Below are positions 43,158 through 54,600 of a stretch of 64,000 nucleotides of DNA, piece by piece (position 1 is the stretch's first letter; every line of letters starts with the position of its first letter). The DNA lies in contig NW_027041058.1 of NCBI RefSeq assembly GCF_037179485.1, positions 4,311,501 to 4,375,500 of the forward strand, read 5' to 3'. A program made the translations under genes and the position numbers. Under the pieces are notes generated by a model, which was not told the DNA's origin, ran no database searches, and saw only the letters and a list, made by a program, of their open reading frames with translations. Source of the DNA: Ochlerotatus camptorhynchus. Lineage: Eukaryota; Arthropoda; Insecta; Diptera; Culicidae.

Positions 43158-43453
43158 CAACAATCAATACGAAACTAACGATTTTAAATTGGCTCACCAC
43201 TTTAGTAGCCTATTGGTCCCAAGCAAACGATTAACGTACCCTATTCTAGTTGAAATTCTATTACTACACTATGTTTGTTTTGATTCGCTATGAAAGTTTG
43301 ACAGATAACATCAGGGGTGTGTGGATTCATGCAGAACATGCAGGGGTGAGTGAAATAGCTTGGGACTGCTTGGGACCGTTGTTCTGGTACTGAGTGAGCC
43401 AAAAATAATAATGATTTTCTTCGGGACCTAGTGGTCTTAGAGTTACCTCTATG
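43158..43453 (+). mobile_element. 296-bp CATAGAGG/CAACAATC repeat, solitary copy
   Basis: Runs from CAACAATCAATACG to CCTCTATG; 7-bp duplication GTTATAG at 43151-43157 and 43454-43460. Nearly identical to the 22-23 kb copies. Confidence 0.9.
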
Positions 43454-43470
43454 GTTATAGGGTTATTGAC

Positions 43471-43680
43471 TACACAGAAAAAAAAGTTGTTGAATATTAC
43501 ATCCAAACTGCTGCAACCAGGTCAATCCATCGGTTGTGTAATATAACGTTTTACGATGTACATCGATTATGCGAACAAAATTACATCCATTGATGTAATA
43601 TTGTATCTGATTTTTGCTATTACATAATTATTTCATACATCAGCTTGAATTACAATGATCGATATTACATTTTTGACGTA
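43471..43680. mobile_element. MITE with TACACAG ends, uninterrupted copy
   Basis: The same family as the element split at 31431/37328, in the opposite orientation and without insertions; it serves as the reference for the empty site. Confidence 0.75.
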
Positions 43681-44209
43681 GGACTACGTCTTTGATTTCT
43701 ATATGGGGGTACACTTTGTGAAAACCGAAAATGGAACATGTAACAAATTAAGAAAGATTTTGAACGTTAATAACTCAGCTGCCCCTGGTCCAATTTCAAT
43801 AATTTTATCACCAATCGATCAGAAATATGGCTACGCATATGCTACACAATGCTTCCGCATGTTGATTTTCTACAAGAAACTATTAAAAAACTGGTAAATG
43901 TATAGCATTGTCCAAAAGCTTCGAATTAACTAACAAATCCACCAATTACCTACATGCATATGCTGCTTCCCCAGCACAGTCGTCAGAGAGTAGTAAGTAG
44001 ACGAAACAAGTCGAAGTGGCATTCGCCTCCGATCCTCGGGCGCGTGCGAATAGGGAGGATGGAATTGCGTAATATTTTGCACACTCATCGCCATACTCAG
44101 AACCACACGCTCCCAACAACCACACCACTGTGTGGTGGTGTTCGGTCGTCGAAATTAGTAGCAGCAGTAGCAGTGCTTTCGGCGTGTGGTGTTGAAAATT
44201 GTTCTCCAG

Positions 44210-44430
44210 TAACAACGAAAGGCTGCCTGCAAGCAGCGAGCTGCAGAGCCCACATAGGCAACCATCAAAGGAGGAAGAAGCTGCACCTGAAAGTGCTAAG
44301 GATCGGAATCAGTAGCTCTTCGTGAGTCGCTGCGGGTCGGTCATCTATGCCAAGCGTGTCACCCTCGCTCCAAACGACATACAGCTCGACAGCCTCATTC
44401 GTGTTGAACACCCAGCTCAGAATTACTCAA
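44210..44430 (+). pseudogene. Histone H3 pseudogene, copy 1
   Basis: 44217 onward (AAAGGCTGCCTGCAAGCAGC) resembles the H3 codons for KAARKS. 44348-44410 (GCCAAGCGTGTCACC ... GACATACAGCTCGACAG ... CATTCGTG) resembles the H3 C-terminus AKRVT-PKDIQLARRIRG. The middle is deleted or rearranged, with stops in frame. A histone stem-loop follows at 44446. Confidence 0.7.
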
Positions 44431-44445
44431 CCATCACTACAAAAC

Positions 44446-44461
44446 GGTCCTTTTCAGGGCC
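44446..44461 (+). terminator. Histone mRNA 3' stem-loop (copy 1)
   Basis: GGTCCTTTTCAGGGCC, a 6-bp stem with one G-T pair and a TTTC loop, preceded by ACTACAAAAC. Confidence 0.85.
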
Positions 44462-45419
44462 ACCAAAAATGTGTTAAAGAGTATTATTTGGACATTGGTC
44501 AAGGTCATCAGTTCCCGCAAGCAGCTAGTTATCAAGGCGCAACCTGTCTATAGAAGGTGTGGAATTGTAGGCCTGAATATATTGGTGCAATTAGTTTTTC
44601 CTCGGCTTTCATTCCGCACGATTCGTTTCTTTCGTTTAATCAATCACCCTTGTATTGACGTCGAAAAGATTGTTTCAATCGGCGCTTACATATGAAATTT
44701 AATGTGAATTATAGAATTTTTTGAGTGTTATCAAAATTTATGAATGGTTTACCACTAAATGTTGAGATAATTTATTGATTATTGAATTATCACACTATAT
44801 ACCATGAAAAAGCAGCCTGTTTGTGAGTTTTTGCCTGTTTTCAAGTAAGGAGTTATCATAAAAAAACAAATCGCCAGCTGGTATTTCTCGGCGACTTTAC
44901 AAATAAATAAAATCAAACAAAATCATCATGCAGAACTAGCTAGGATTTGTTTTACTTCATATTTCACAAAATTGCTTTCGAGTGTTAAGACATCGTCTCC
45001 CGCAAAGTTTACATTTTTCCCTCTACCAACACATCCATCAGGGCTAGATAGATCTCCACAGGATCTATAGAATCCACGCAATTTCAAAAAACCAAAATGC
45101 ACAGCTTTACGAAAAGAGGTCAGGTTTCGACTAATAGCAGATTGATTTTAATTCTAAACAAGCCAAACGATTGGAAATTTATCTACCAATCTGCTAAAAT
45201 GAACACTTAGTTAATTTTCAATAGGTCACTATTGAAAAAATACCAAATGTCCAACTGTTGCAATAGTGATCAAAATTATCACCGAATGTCTGAAAACAGC
45301 GCATTCCCTAACACAGACTTAAAAATCGAATTAGATGCGGTCCCACTGAACGGTGCTCATTCAATCACCGTAAGTGGTGGTGTCCAGTCCAGCAGCAGCA
45401 GCAGCAGGAGTGCTTTCAA

Positions 45420-45570
45420 CAACAACAACAACGAAAGGCTGCCTGCAAGCAGCGAGCTGCAGAGCTCATATGAGCAACCATAGAGAAGGAGGAAGAAGTC
45501 CCACCGCTAGGATAGGATCGGAATCAGTAGCTCGTCGTGCTCAGCTCAGCATTACTCAACCATCACTACA
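45420..45570 (+). pseudogene. Histone H3 pseudogene, copy 2
   Basis: The same GAAAGGCTGCCTGCAAGCAG start and the same CAGCTCAGCATTACTCAACC end as copy 1, but shorter: the AKRVT-PKDIQLA segment is missing. An AGC-rich stretch lies just upstream in both copies. Confidence 0.65.
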
Positions 45571-45573
45571 AAA

Positions 45574-45589
45574 CGGTCCTTTTCAGGAC
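45574..45589 (+). terminator. Histone mRNA 3' stem-loop (copy 2)
   Basis: GGTCCTTTTCAGGACC: a perfect 6-bp stem, TTTC loop, same ACTACAAAAC lead-in. Confidence 0.85.
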
Positions 45590-46252
45590 CACCATAAATT
45601 TGTTAAGAGTATTATTTGGACATTTGTCAAGGTCATCAGTTCCCGCAAGCAAGGCTCAACCTGGTCTCTATAGAAGGTGTGGAATTGTAGGCACAAATGT
45701 ATTGGTAAGATAAATCATCGTCCGACCTATTTCCAGAACACGCTGGTAGGAAGTGTTAAAAATCCATATAGAATTTAAGAGAAGTGGAAATAACTCGCTT
45801 CGGGTGTTTATTCAGTCCCCAGAAAGCCAATAAAATCAAATTTGTGAGAAAATTATCTCTCACGAGTTCAATCTCTCGAAGTCCCTTTTTTACATATTCT
45901 GCACAAACGATACTTTCCACCCGTCCCATTCATCTTATTCGGAAGGAAATCCTGTGAGGGTGACACTTTAATACCAAAATGCACAAAAATTAAAAATTCA
46001 TAAATAACAAAAAAATCAAAATACACCTGTCGGGTAGATGAATCGAAAATATTCAAGTTGACAGTCCCTTGGATTCTCTTCATCAACTTTCTCTTTGAAA
46101 TAAATACTACAAATATGATACGCTTACAAATAAAAAAAACGGAAAGAGTTAAGATAATTGAGATCAATTCAAAGAACTAAATGTTCACATTTGTTCCGTC
46201 CAATAGCGGTCCTACGTCAAGCTTCCGTTCGTGCTCCTAGGCACAGACCCTT

Positions 46253-46632
46253 CTACTTTTTTATGCTGTGTATGAGCTCCTTGAAATCCACCTTGACGTA
46301 TATTTCTAGATAGAGCTGGAATAAGGGCCTAACAGCTTTTGTAAACAATGACTTCTCTTGATGATTTCTAGAAATTCAAGGCTCACCCACGCAAACCAAC
46401 ATCCTCATCGGGTAGGAAGGACTTCCCCTACCCGATAAGGATGTTGGTTTGCGTGGGTGAGCCTTGAATTTCTAGAAATCTTGAAGAGAAGTCATTGTTT
46501 ACAAAAGCTGCTAGGCCCTAATTCCAGCTCTATCTAGATTTCATCCTTCAATCAATCTGCGTGGGAATAATTTGGATTTCGCTTAGGCACGAACAAAATT
46601 TCGATACGCTGCTCCTCTTGCTTCGACGCCAT
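46253..46632 (-). pseudogene. Small gene relic split by a foldback element
   Basis: Not recognised. On the - strand a start at 46632 gives MASKQEEQRIEILFVPKR and runs into stops near 46553. Beyond the foldback the frame YVKVDFKELIHSIKK ends in TAG (46255-46253). Both halves look coding by composition, but they are in different frames and lack splice sites at the element, so I read it as a broken gene. Its downstream block is repeated at 13.9 kb. Confidence 0.4.
46311..46532. mobile_element. Foldback element with GTAAACAATGAC core (222 bp)
   Basis: Arms of about 100 bp (TAGAGCTGGAATAAGGGCCT, TTTTGTAAACAATGACTTCT, ATTTCTAGAAATTCAAGGCT) are near-perfect inverted repeats around a short centre. 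TCTAGA flanks both sides (46305-46310, 46533-46538). Confidence 0.88.
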
Positions 46633-46639
46633 TTTGACA

Positions 46640-47400
46640 AATGAATGAAAAAAAAACAAAAACAAAATAGAGAGAACATTCCGTACGTACAGACCTACAA
46701 AATGAGGGATGCACGATTAAAAAAAATCGCCAAATTTGAGTCGACCAACTTTTAACCGTTCCACCCTTTAGTATAATGAAATAATGTGAGCATCTCGAAA
46801 ATGAGATTACCTTTGGCTTTGAATCTCAAAATTATAGAGGGAAAAAAACGGATGAATTTCACAAAGAGGCTGAGATATTCTAGCGGAATACGGAAATTCA
46901 GTAATTACCATATTGGTAGGTCTTAAAATATTACAAGAAACTTTAAAGGGAGTTCAGTTATATTAAATCTGCGTGCAACATGATTTGTCAGCATTTTAGT
47001 AAATTCTAAACTACAGTTATGCATATGTTCATAATTTCGATCATCACCGATTTTCCATAGAATTTTATTTGTTGTATGGAAAATCCGTTTCGAATGAAAT
47101 AGGGACCAGGGTAAAACGCACATTAATGATCTGGTCCACCAGAATCACGACCGAAGGAATTTCAAAATTTGTAATTTAAATTCTGACTGTTGCTCGCCGT
47201 CTACATTTTGCTGATTATGCTGTAGTTGTAGTTCAAGCCACTGTTTGAGCGTTTGTGTGTCCAGCTGTTCGCTGTGATTATAGCATATAAGTAGATTGAC
47301 TTGCTGCTGTTATCAAATGAATCAGTTTCTTTTATGGAAAATGCTGATTCTCGGGAGTGTTATGATGTTTAACAAACAGGGTTAAAAATGTGGGTAAGGT
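46640..47400. other. Non-coding stretch
   Basis: AT-rich, no gene, RNA or repeat end supported. Confidence 0.45.
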
Positions 47401-47406
47401 ACTTAC

Positions 47407-47498
47407 CGTTGCGATTGGTCGACGATCAACCATCAGCAGGGTACGAATCTTTTGTTTCGAAACAAAGACCCCAATGCCGGATCGAGCTTTCGGATGTC
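47407..47498 (-). other. Possible 92-nt coding exon
   Basis: On the - strand an open 30-codon frame (HPKARSGIGVFVSKQKIR then TLLMVDRRPIAT) lies between a good acceptor (TTTTTCTAG) and a consensus donor (GTAAGTAC). Only one frame is open. It is 1.2 kb downstream of the ARID4-like stop on the same strand, so it would be an alternative 3' exon or part of another gene. No similarity recognised. Confidence 0.3.
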
Positions 47499-47499
47499 C

Positions 47500-48660
47500 T
47501 AGAAAAATGGAGATAAGAATGCGAAGCGGCAGTTTAATTTTTCCAATATACTTTTTTTATTTGTAATTAAATAGCCATCTCTGTGTGTATGTATGTTGCT
47601 GTGAATTGCAGTTTTACTGAACTGCACAACTCACACCTTACAATGTGTGTTAGTAATTTGTGTATAGACTGCGTTGAAAGAGAAGTTGAACTTGTGTCAG
47701 CTTATAGTTTAGGTTAAAAGGGATTTTTTACTCAACATGTAGGTGTAGGTATTTTATGTACGTATGAGTCCCTGTCTGCATTAGATTCTGGGAAAGTGCT
47801 GCTAGTTGATTGCGAGCATCATCGGAGGTTTCAATTATTCTTCACATTACTGAGAGTTCAATTCAGCCGTTGCTTGACTGTTTGTACGGTCCTGCTGTGT
47901 GTGCTTATTTACACCAACATTCGACAACAAATAAACATGCTTATCAGTTGCCTTTTGCTGTTCCTGTACGGTTGGTTTGCACTTTTTTCCTTTTTCCGAA
48001 GTTGTGAATAGAACAGCTGTGTAAAGTTTTGAAATCCATCTGTAATCAATTGCAGTTGTACAACATACTCTCAAGAGTTTAAACTAGTTTCTTAACAAGA
48101 GAATACTAATTACTAGAATTGCATGACATGTTGGACATTATTTTCAATTTTTAGTTGCTACAAAAACTTTCGAACTAATAAGACGCGATACATGATTGAA
48201 ACTAATAGATTTAAAAAATATCTCTATATGAACAGTAACAGATTGCGAACTTTCCTCACGTTCCTAAAATCTAAAATAGAATTATATTACCTATATAGTA
48301 CTTATTTGCTAGCACACAGACATGCTGGAGGTTTAGAAAGCTATCTCCAAACGCAAGTACTTCTACTACTGCCCCCACAAACAGCCACATTCAAAGATGA
48401 GGTTCTAAAAGTTTTTACACTTAATCTTGCTTACAATCTAATCACTCTAGAGTTTCACTTTGTTTTGTATTGATGTGTATATGCTGTTTGTGGTCGCCTA
48501 AGTCTAAATGAAAATTTAATCACACGATAATAGTATACAATTCGTACCGACTATGAAATGATGCATAAGTTAAATGAGTGTAAATAAATGTCATCAATGT
48601 ATAGTTCTATAATTACAATCGGTCCGGCTGGCGTCGGTGAGGGCGTCGGTCCGCAGCCGC
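47500..48660. other. Presumed 3' flank or UTR of the ARID4-like gene
   Basis: No supported ORF. No transposon end recognised, unusual for this window, which fits an unannotated 3' UTR. Confidence 0.4.
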
Positions 48661-51600
48661 CTAGCTGTTGCCAGTGCCGGCGGCCAGTTTGGCCTGTTTT
48701 TTATTCTCCCGCTCGCGCCTTCGAAGCTTCTTCCGTCGGCGATCGATGCTCGCCAATTCGGCTTTGATCGCGTTGTACGTTTTGCGCAGCTCCTGGATCT
48801 TCTTCTTAAGAATGGCTATCCGCTGGCCGCTGTTGAGCGCGGGATCTGTCGAGTAGAAATGGAATTAGAATTATAACCACCGAAAACATAGGTACATAAG
48901 GACACTTACCCAAATTAACGAGGAAATTGTACTGGCAAGGTCGACCGGATTTGCCGCCGGGTGATGCTGAGCTGGAACCTCCGGCACAAGACGATATATT
49001 ACCTGAGCCGCTAACCCGGTGGAATGCCACCGAATCGGAGTTGTCCTCACTGTCGGTAGCTGCTGCTAGTGGTAACGGAGTCAACGGTGGTGGTGATGCG
49101 GTTACCGAGGAATCAGACGAAGAGGAATCATCCAAATCGTCGACGTTATCGCGTTCGTTGGTGGAACCGGCACGAGAAACCATGTAGATCGATTTGAACC
49201 GACCGGAGGTGGCATAATGCGAACGAAGATACATGACGTTAGTATATTTTGATGATATATGACACGGTTGTCTAGCGAGATGCGTTTCGTGGAATACTGG
49301 TTAACTTTATGGTGAGTTGCAGTTGTTTTATAAGAGTTCAAAGTTGAATAGGTACAGATGGCCGAAAAGGGTAATCCCCTTTAGGTACTGACATCAGGTA
49401 CGGAACGGGACGATCAAAATGCGATGAACTTAAATTTTTGAAAACAGCTGTGTGGGTATTTATCGGTTATTAGGTAAATTGTCTAAGAAGATAGAGCTAT
49501 TTTAGAAAAATTCCTTTCTTACAATACAATACAATGAACCAGACTTTTATAATTTTGCTTATGTGTTGTAAGACGCTAATTTTACTAAAACCGTCCACTA
49601 CGAAAAAAGTTGAAAAACGAACACTAAAATTACTCGAACTTCATACCGACTCTGCCAATACAGTCCAAACTATACAAATAAATCAGTAAATAGTTGTTGA
49701 ACCACCAGCCAAGATTTAAAAAATCTATCAATTTTAAATGTTTAAAAACATTGCCCACAGATGCTAGATTTCATCCCAGAACAAAAACAGATCCAGATAG
49801 TGAAGCAATTTATTCATACTGATTTGTCGATTCTTTCATTTCGCTGTTCTTATTTTATTCTTGAATGAATCTTACAGAAGATTTAAACCATTTTTCTTTT
49901 CCAGTTTTTGTCAATGCCTGAAAGCTTCAGAGAAAAATTAGCATTTGGCGACAGATTTTTATTTTTTTGCTTTATTAGAGAGATTTTCAGCCTTGGGCTG
50001 GTTCATCTCTTAAAAACGAGGGGTGGGGACTTCGGACGGGAGTCCCCTAATTGCAGAGCTAATTAGGTGAGGTTCCAGAAGAGAACCCCGAGGATACGGA
50101 GTTAGGAGATGGGTGGGAGCTCCAGAAGGGAGTCTCCATAATAACAGAGTTTTAATATTTCAGAGTTGGGAATTTTCCTTTAATGCTACCGATGTTACTG
50201 TCCTTTTGAATAATCGTGGTCAAGTGGTCAAGTTCCGTGTCCTGTTCCTTTGTAGTCGCTGTGTTTGATTTTAGTGCCGTCATTCGTCCATTTCCGTATC
50301 CTTGTACGTGCTTTGCTTGGTTCAATATCTTCGTTCATGCGTGTCCGAGTCAGTATTTGTTGCCGAGGTATAGTTTTGAGTCCGAATCATTGTCCGTTGT
50401 CGTTGCTTGGGTGTTTAAATTTGGTTAATCAGACCTGCTTCCTGAAGGAAGCAGAATAGTGCACCGATGCTGGATGGGTCATCCCTCAGGGTATCCCTGA
50501 TGCTACCTGAGATCCCGTAAAGGGAACGGGGTCCGTGGTACGGGGGGCTGCTAAAACACTTGCAGAGTCGGAGAATATGACGATCGGTTTGATCGAGGGT
50601 AGGGTTACAGCTACGAGAAAGGCAGCTGCTTCAGCAGTGAAAACGCTGCATGGGTCTGGTAGTCGGTAAAAGGTGCACAGCTCCGGATCGATAATTCCAA
50701 TACCAACTCTAAAGGGTGTCCACGATGAAATTGCCACACACAAAATTGATTCGCAAAATTCGAGTTTTCATCCGATTGCCATCAAATTTTCAGGGATTGA
50801 GAAATAACTATTAAACTTCATTTTACCATTTTACTCGTATTTTATTTACAGTCCATACGCAAATGCCCGCACCTTGGCCTTAAGACCTTAAGATTCTGCA
50901 CAACCTGTGAATCAACCGTTTTTTGCATGTAAACCCACACTTTCTTCAGTTCCTCGACTGTCTTCACTACCTTAGGTCGTTTAAGAAGGTGCTGCTTCAT
51001 AATCGCCCAGTACTTCTCGATGGGGCGGAGCTCCGGAGTGTTGGGAGGGTTGAACATTTTCGGCACGAAATTGACCTTATTGTCCGCATACCACTTCAGC
51101 ACGTCCTTGGAGTAGTGGCATGAGGCCAAATCCGGCCAGAAGATTATTGGGACGTTGTGGGCCTTCAGGAGAGGAAGCAGCCGCTTCTGGAGGCACTCTT
51201 TTATGTACACCTGTCCGTTCATCGTGTCCTGGGTCACGAAAGGTGCACTCCGCTTCCCGCACGTGCAGATGGCTTGCCGAACCAGGAATTTCTTCGCAAA
51301 TTTGGACATCTTCTGAGTGCGGACATGCTCCGGAACGCTGAACTTATCCTTGGCCGTGAAAAACAGGTTGCCGGGGATCTGTTTGAAGTCGTCCTTCACA
51401 TATGTTTCGTCGTCCATGATGCAGCATTCAACTTTCGTCAGCATGTTGAGGTACAACTTCCTGGCACGGGTTTTGGCGGACTTGTTCTGCTTCTCGTCGC
51501 GATTAGGGGCCTTTTGTACCTTGAACGTTCGAAGCCCAGCCTTAGTTTTGGCCTTCTGGACAAAACTTCGGCTTAGGTGCAGCTTCTTAGCCACATCCCT

Positions 51601-54600
51601 AACGGAGGCGTTCGGATTTCGCGGTTGTGATTTTTGGTGTTGTACGGAATACTTTTTCCTTCACTTTCTGGGCTTCCGATCGGTGGTCAACCGTTCCTCG
51701 AACCGCTTAATCACTCGCGACACCGTGGAATTCGCGATTCCCAATGTTTTAGCGATGGAACGATGCGAGAGATCCTTGTTCTCGTGATGAATGCGCAAGA
51801 TTTTATCACGCACAAGCTGTTCTTTCGACTCCATTTCCGCGAGTTTTGATCACAGGACTTTAAAACTTGCAGGATGTAAATAATGCACTATGAACTAAAT
51901 CCACCCAAATTTTCATTAAATTCTACCCAACGGTTAAAAAGTTAGAGCAATTTCATCGTGGACACCCTTTACCGCCACTTCGGGATCCGTCGGCGTATCG
52001 TACTTGATGTTTGTTGTATTTGGTTCGATGTAATTCGGCTATTGTTCTCACTAGCGCAGGGGAGTTTGTTCCCGCCCGGAAACTGTTCTTTATCGCCGGA
52101 TCGATGGACAGACCGGGTGAGTTCCAACCTCTGGCTCCACACCAGTGGACCCTGGCTACAGGGGGGAGCTCCAGGTTAGCGGTATTATTCAGGAGATCGT
52201 TCGCCTCCATGAGGAGGGACACTACGTCACTTGTCCCTGTAATCTTTTCTGCAAAGCCAATCGCTTTCTTGCAAACAGATGCAGTCATGCAGCAGCCAGG
52301 CATGTCAGTTCTAAACCGTAGGTCAGTCTGGAATCAACTACCGCTTTTGCTACACGCATACGAATAGTACGGTTGTTCATTAAGTGTCTTTTGGCCAGTG
52401 TTCGGAGTAAATCAATCCTCGTTTGGCAGCTCTTTTTCACCTCATTAAAGTGGTCGACAAAGTTTAGATGCCTATCGAGTCGTAGGCCGTTGGCGTCAGA
52501 TTATCAGTTTCAATAGTGTGCAAAATAATATTGGAATCCGAAAATCCAAAATGAATTGGAATCCGAATATACCAAGGTACCACACCTGGCGACGAGGATT
52601 AATCGGAAAATCATCGGAACACTGGTAAGAAACCAAATTAACAAGGAGAATCAAAAGGTTTTCCATTAAAACAGTATGTCCTCTTTCGATGTCTGACTCC
52701 TGAGCATGTCGCCTTCTGTCCTCATTTTCTTTTCCTTTTTTCTTGTTGATCTTGTCCAGGTCACGTTAATCTGATGCTGCTGGTGTGGTTTCGATGTCCT
52801 CGATTGACGGCAACTTGGATCTGATAGTACGCCCGTAGCACAGTTCTGTTGGGAGTTTTCCCGGTTGTTGAATGAGGAGTTAGTCGTTTAAATCCTTCTT
52901 CCAATCTCTTTTCAACGCGTTACTGATCTGTAGTAGCTTCAAAAGTGACCTATTTTGTCTCTTTACTAGTCCGTTTTCCTGAGGCCAATATGGTGTAGTA
53001 TGATTTAACATGTACATCCCATGTATCTTGCAATATTCTCCGAATTCTTTCCCATCGAATTGTTTTGCATTATCAAATGATATTGTTCTAGGATAGCCCA
53101 ATCGCGTAAATATTTTGACAAGTCTTTCAACTGTGTCACGGGAACTAATCCTTGACATAATTTCAACTTCTTTATAACTGCTAAAATAATCAACTAGCAC
53201 AAGTAAATACTACCCAGAAGGTAAAGGTCCCATGGAGTCGATTGCAACGTCAATCCAAGGTTTTGTTGGCAATTCTCGTCTGCTCATCGGGAGCAGTTTA
53301 CTTGACCTTCACAACACGAATCGTAATTTTTAGGCAGCTATACTGCCCTTTTCAGCATAGTTGTCCCATTCGTTAAAACAGCAAGCTGAGAAAAACGCTG
53401 TTGAAGATTTTTTTCTCCATGGGCTCTTATGGATGGGACAACATAGTTTTGTTATTTTTCGCGACATTTTCTGAACAAAGTAGGATTTTTTTCGTGTACA
53501 TTGTAAAGTGATGGTACTTGACAATCGATTCCAATGTATAACTCATAATCGCCAAAAATGCTAATGGGACTGTTATGCCGCACAGGGCAGTATAGCGCAG
53601 CGACGTTATCTCAAATCAATCCCGTGGTTAACGAGAACAATCGTAGCTTAGACCTCTGTTTCGTAAGCGCTCAGGATACGGCTCCATACATCTCGTCGGC
53701 TCCTTCTCCACTCGTAAAGGAAGTTCCTCATCATCCTCCTTTGGTTATAACTGTTGAAGACAATCACATTCGGGATCTCGAAGACATCTCCACTACGGTG
53801 TCTTACAATTTCCGGAAAGCCGATCATCGTAGCATTGCCGCTGTGCTGTCAAGCATTGATTGGGAAAACATACTCGATTCTGATAACGTCGAAACCGCTG
53901 CTCAAACTTTTTCACATGTCTTGGTGTACCAAGGCCAACAAGTAAAACAAGCTGTTGTTAAGAGCTACTATTTATTACGTCTATCTTGGTTGGTGGTCGG
54001 ATAAAGAATCAATCTCTAACTTATGACAGTCAGGCAAGGCCTACTACATCTCCCCTTTTAGAAAATGTCATAGGAAGAGAGCCATCTTGGAATTCTTGAT
54101 TTTCGTACAGAACGTCGAATAATAATCTCCAACTGCTTCAGATGACACGGGCTTTTGTGCGGACTGAAGTTCTCCATCTTGAGCAGCAGGTTCATGATCG
54201 ACTGTCGAAAAAGGATTTTCGCCAGACGTACTTGCCACTTGACCATCAGCTTCGAGTGATACGGAACCAACAGGAATAGGGACATCGTGATTGAATGGCA
54301 CTTCATCTTGAATTTCATCAAGCAGGATTTCCCATGGTAGTTGCAGCGTCGCTTGCTCTGGATCATCAGAAGTGTGACGAGGGCGCATTTGGTTTACATG
54401 CGACCTCACCAGCTTCGGTCTCCCGTTCATGTCCAGTGCAACGATATAGTTGACGGAACCTTTCCGTTCGATGACTCGAACAGGAATCTAGGACTTGGCG
54501 TTTCTGCGATGCTGTTCAACGTAGACCAGGTCATCTTCTTTAAACTCGCGCTTGACTGCTCCATGCCGCCAATTGAACTGTTCGTTTTGTTTGTGGTTCT

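Larger units (their letters stand above)
49963..52505 (-). mobile_element. RNase H-bearing non-LTR retrotransposon (Loa/I-type), 3' fragment
   Basis: - strand. It enters at the end of RT (NGLRLDRHLNFVDHFNEVKK, about 52490), then the RNase H first aspartate (YADGSRSGG, about 52000). After an inserted ITmD37E transposon, the domain continues (VGIGIIDPELCTFYRLPDPC, TAEAAAF, IFSDSASVL). A TAATAAAG-A tail ends at about 49963. 5'-truncated. Loa/I assignment rests on the presence of RNase H. Confidence 0.8.

Noticed and set aside
48123..48473. 116-codon + strand frame
   Set aside because: AT-rich, no codon bias or motif, lies in the presumed 3' flank of the ARID4-like gene.
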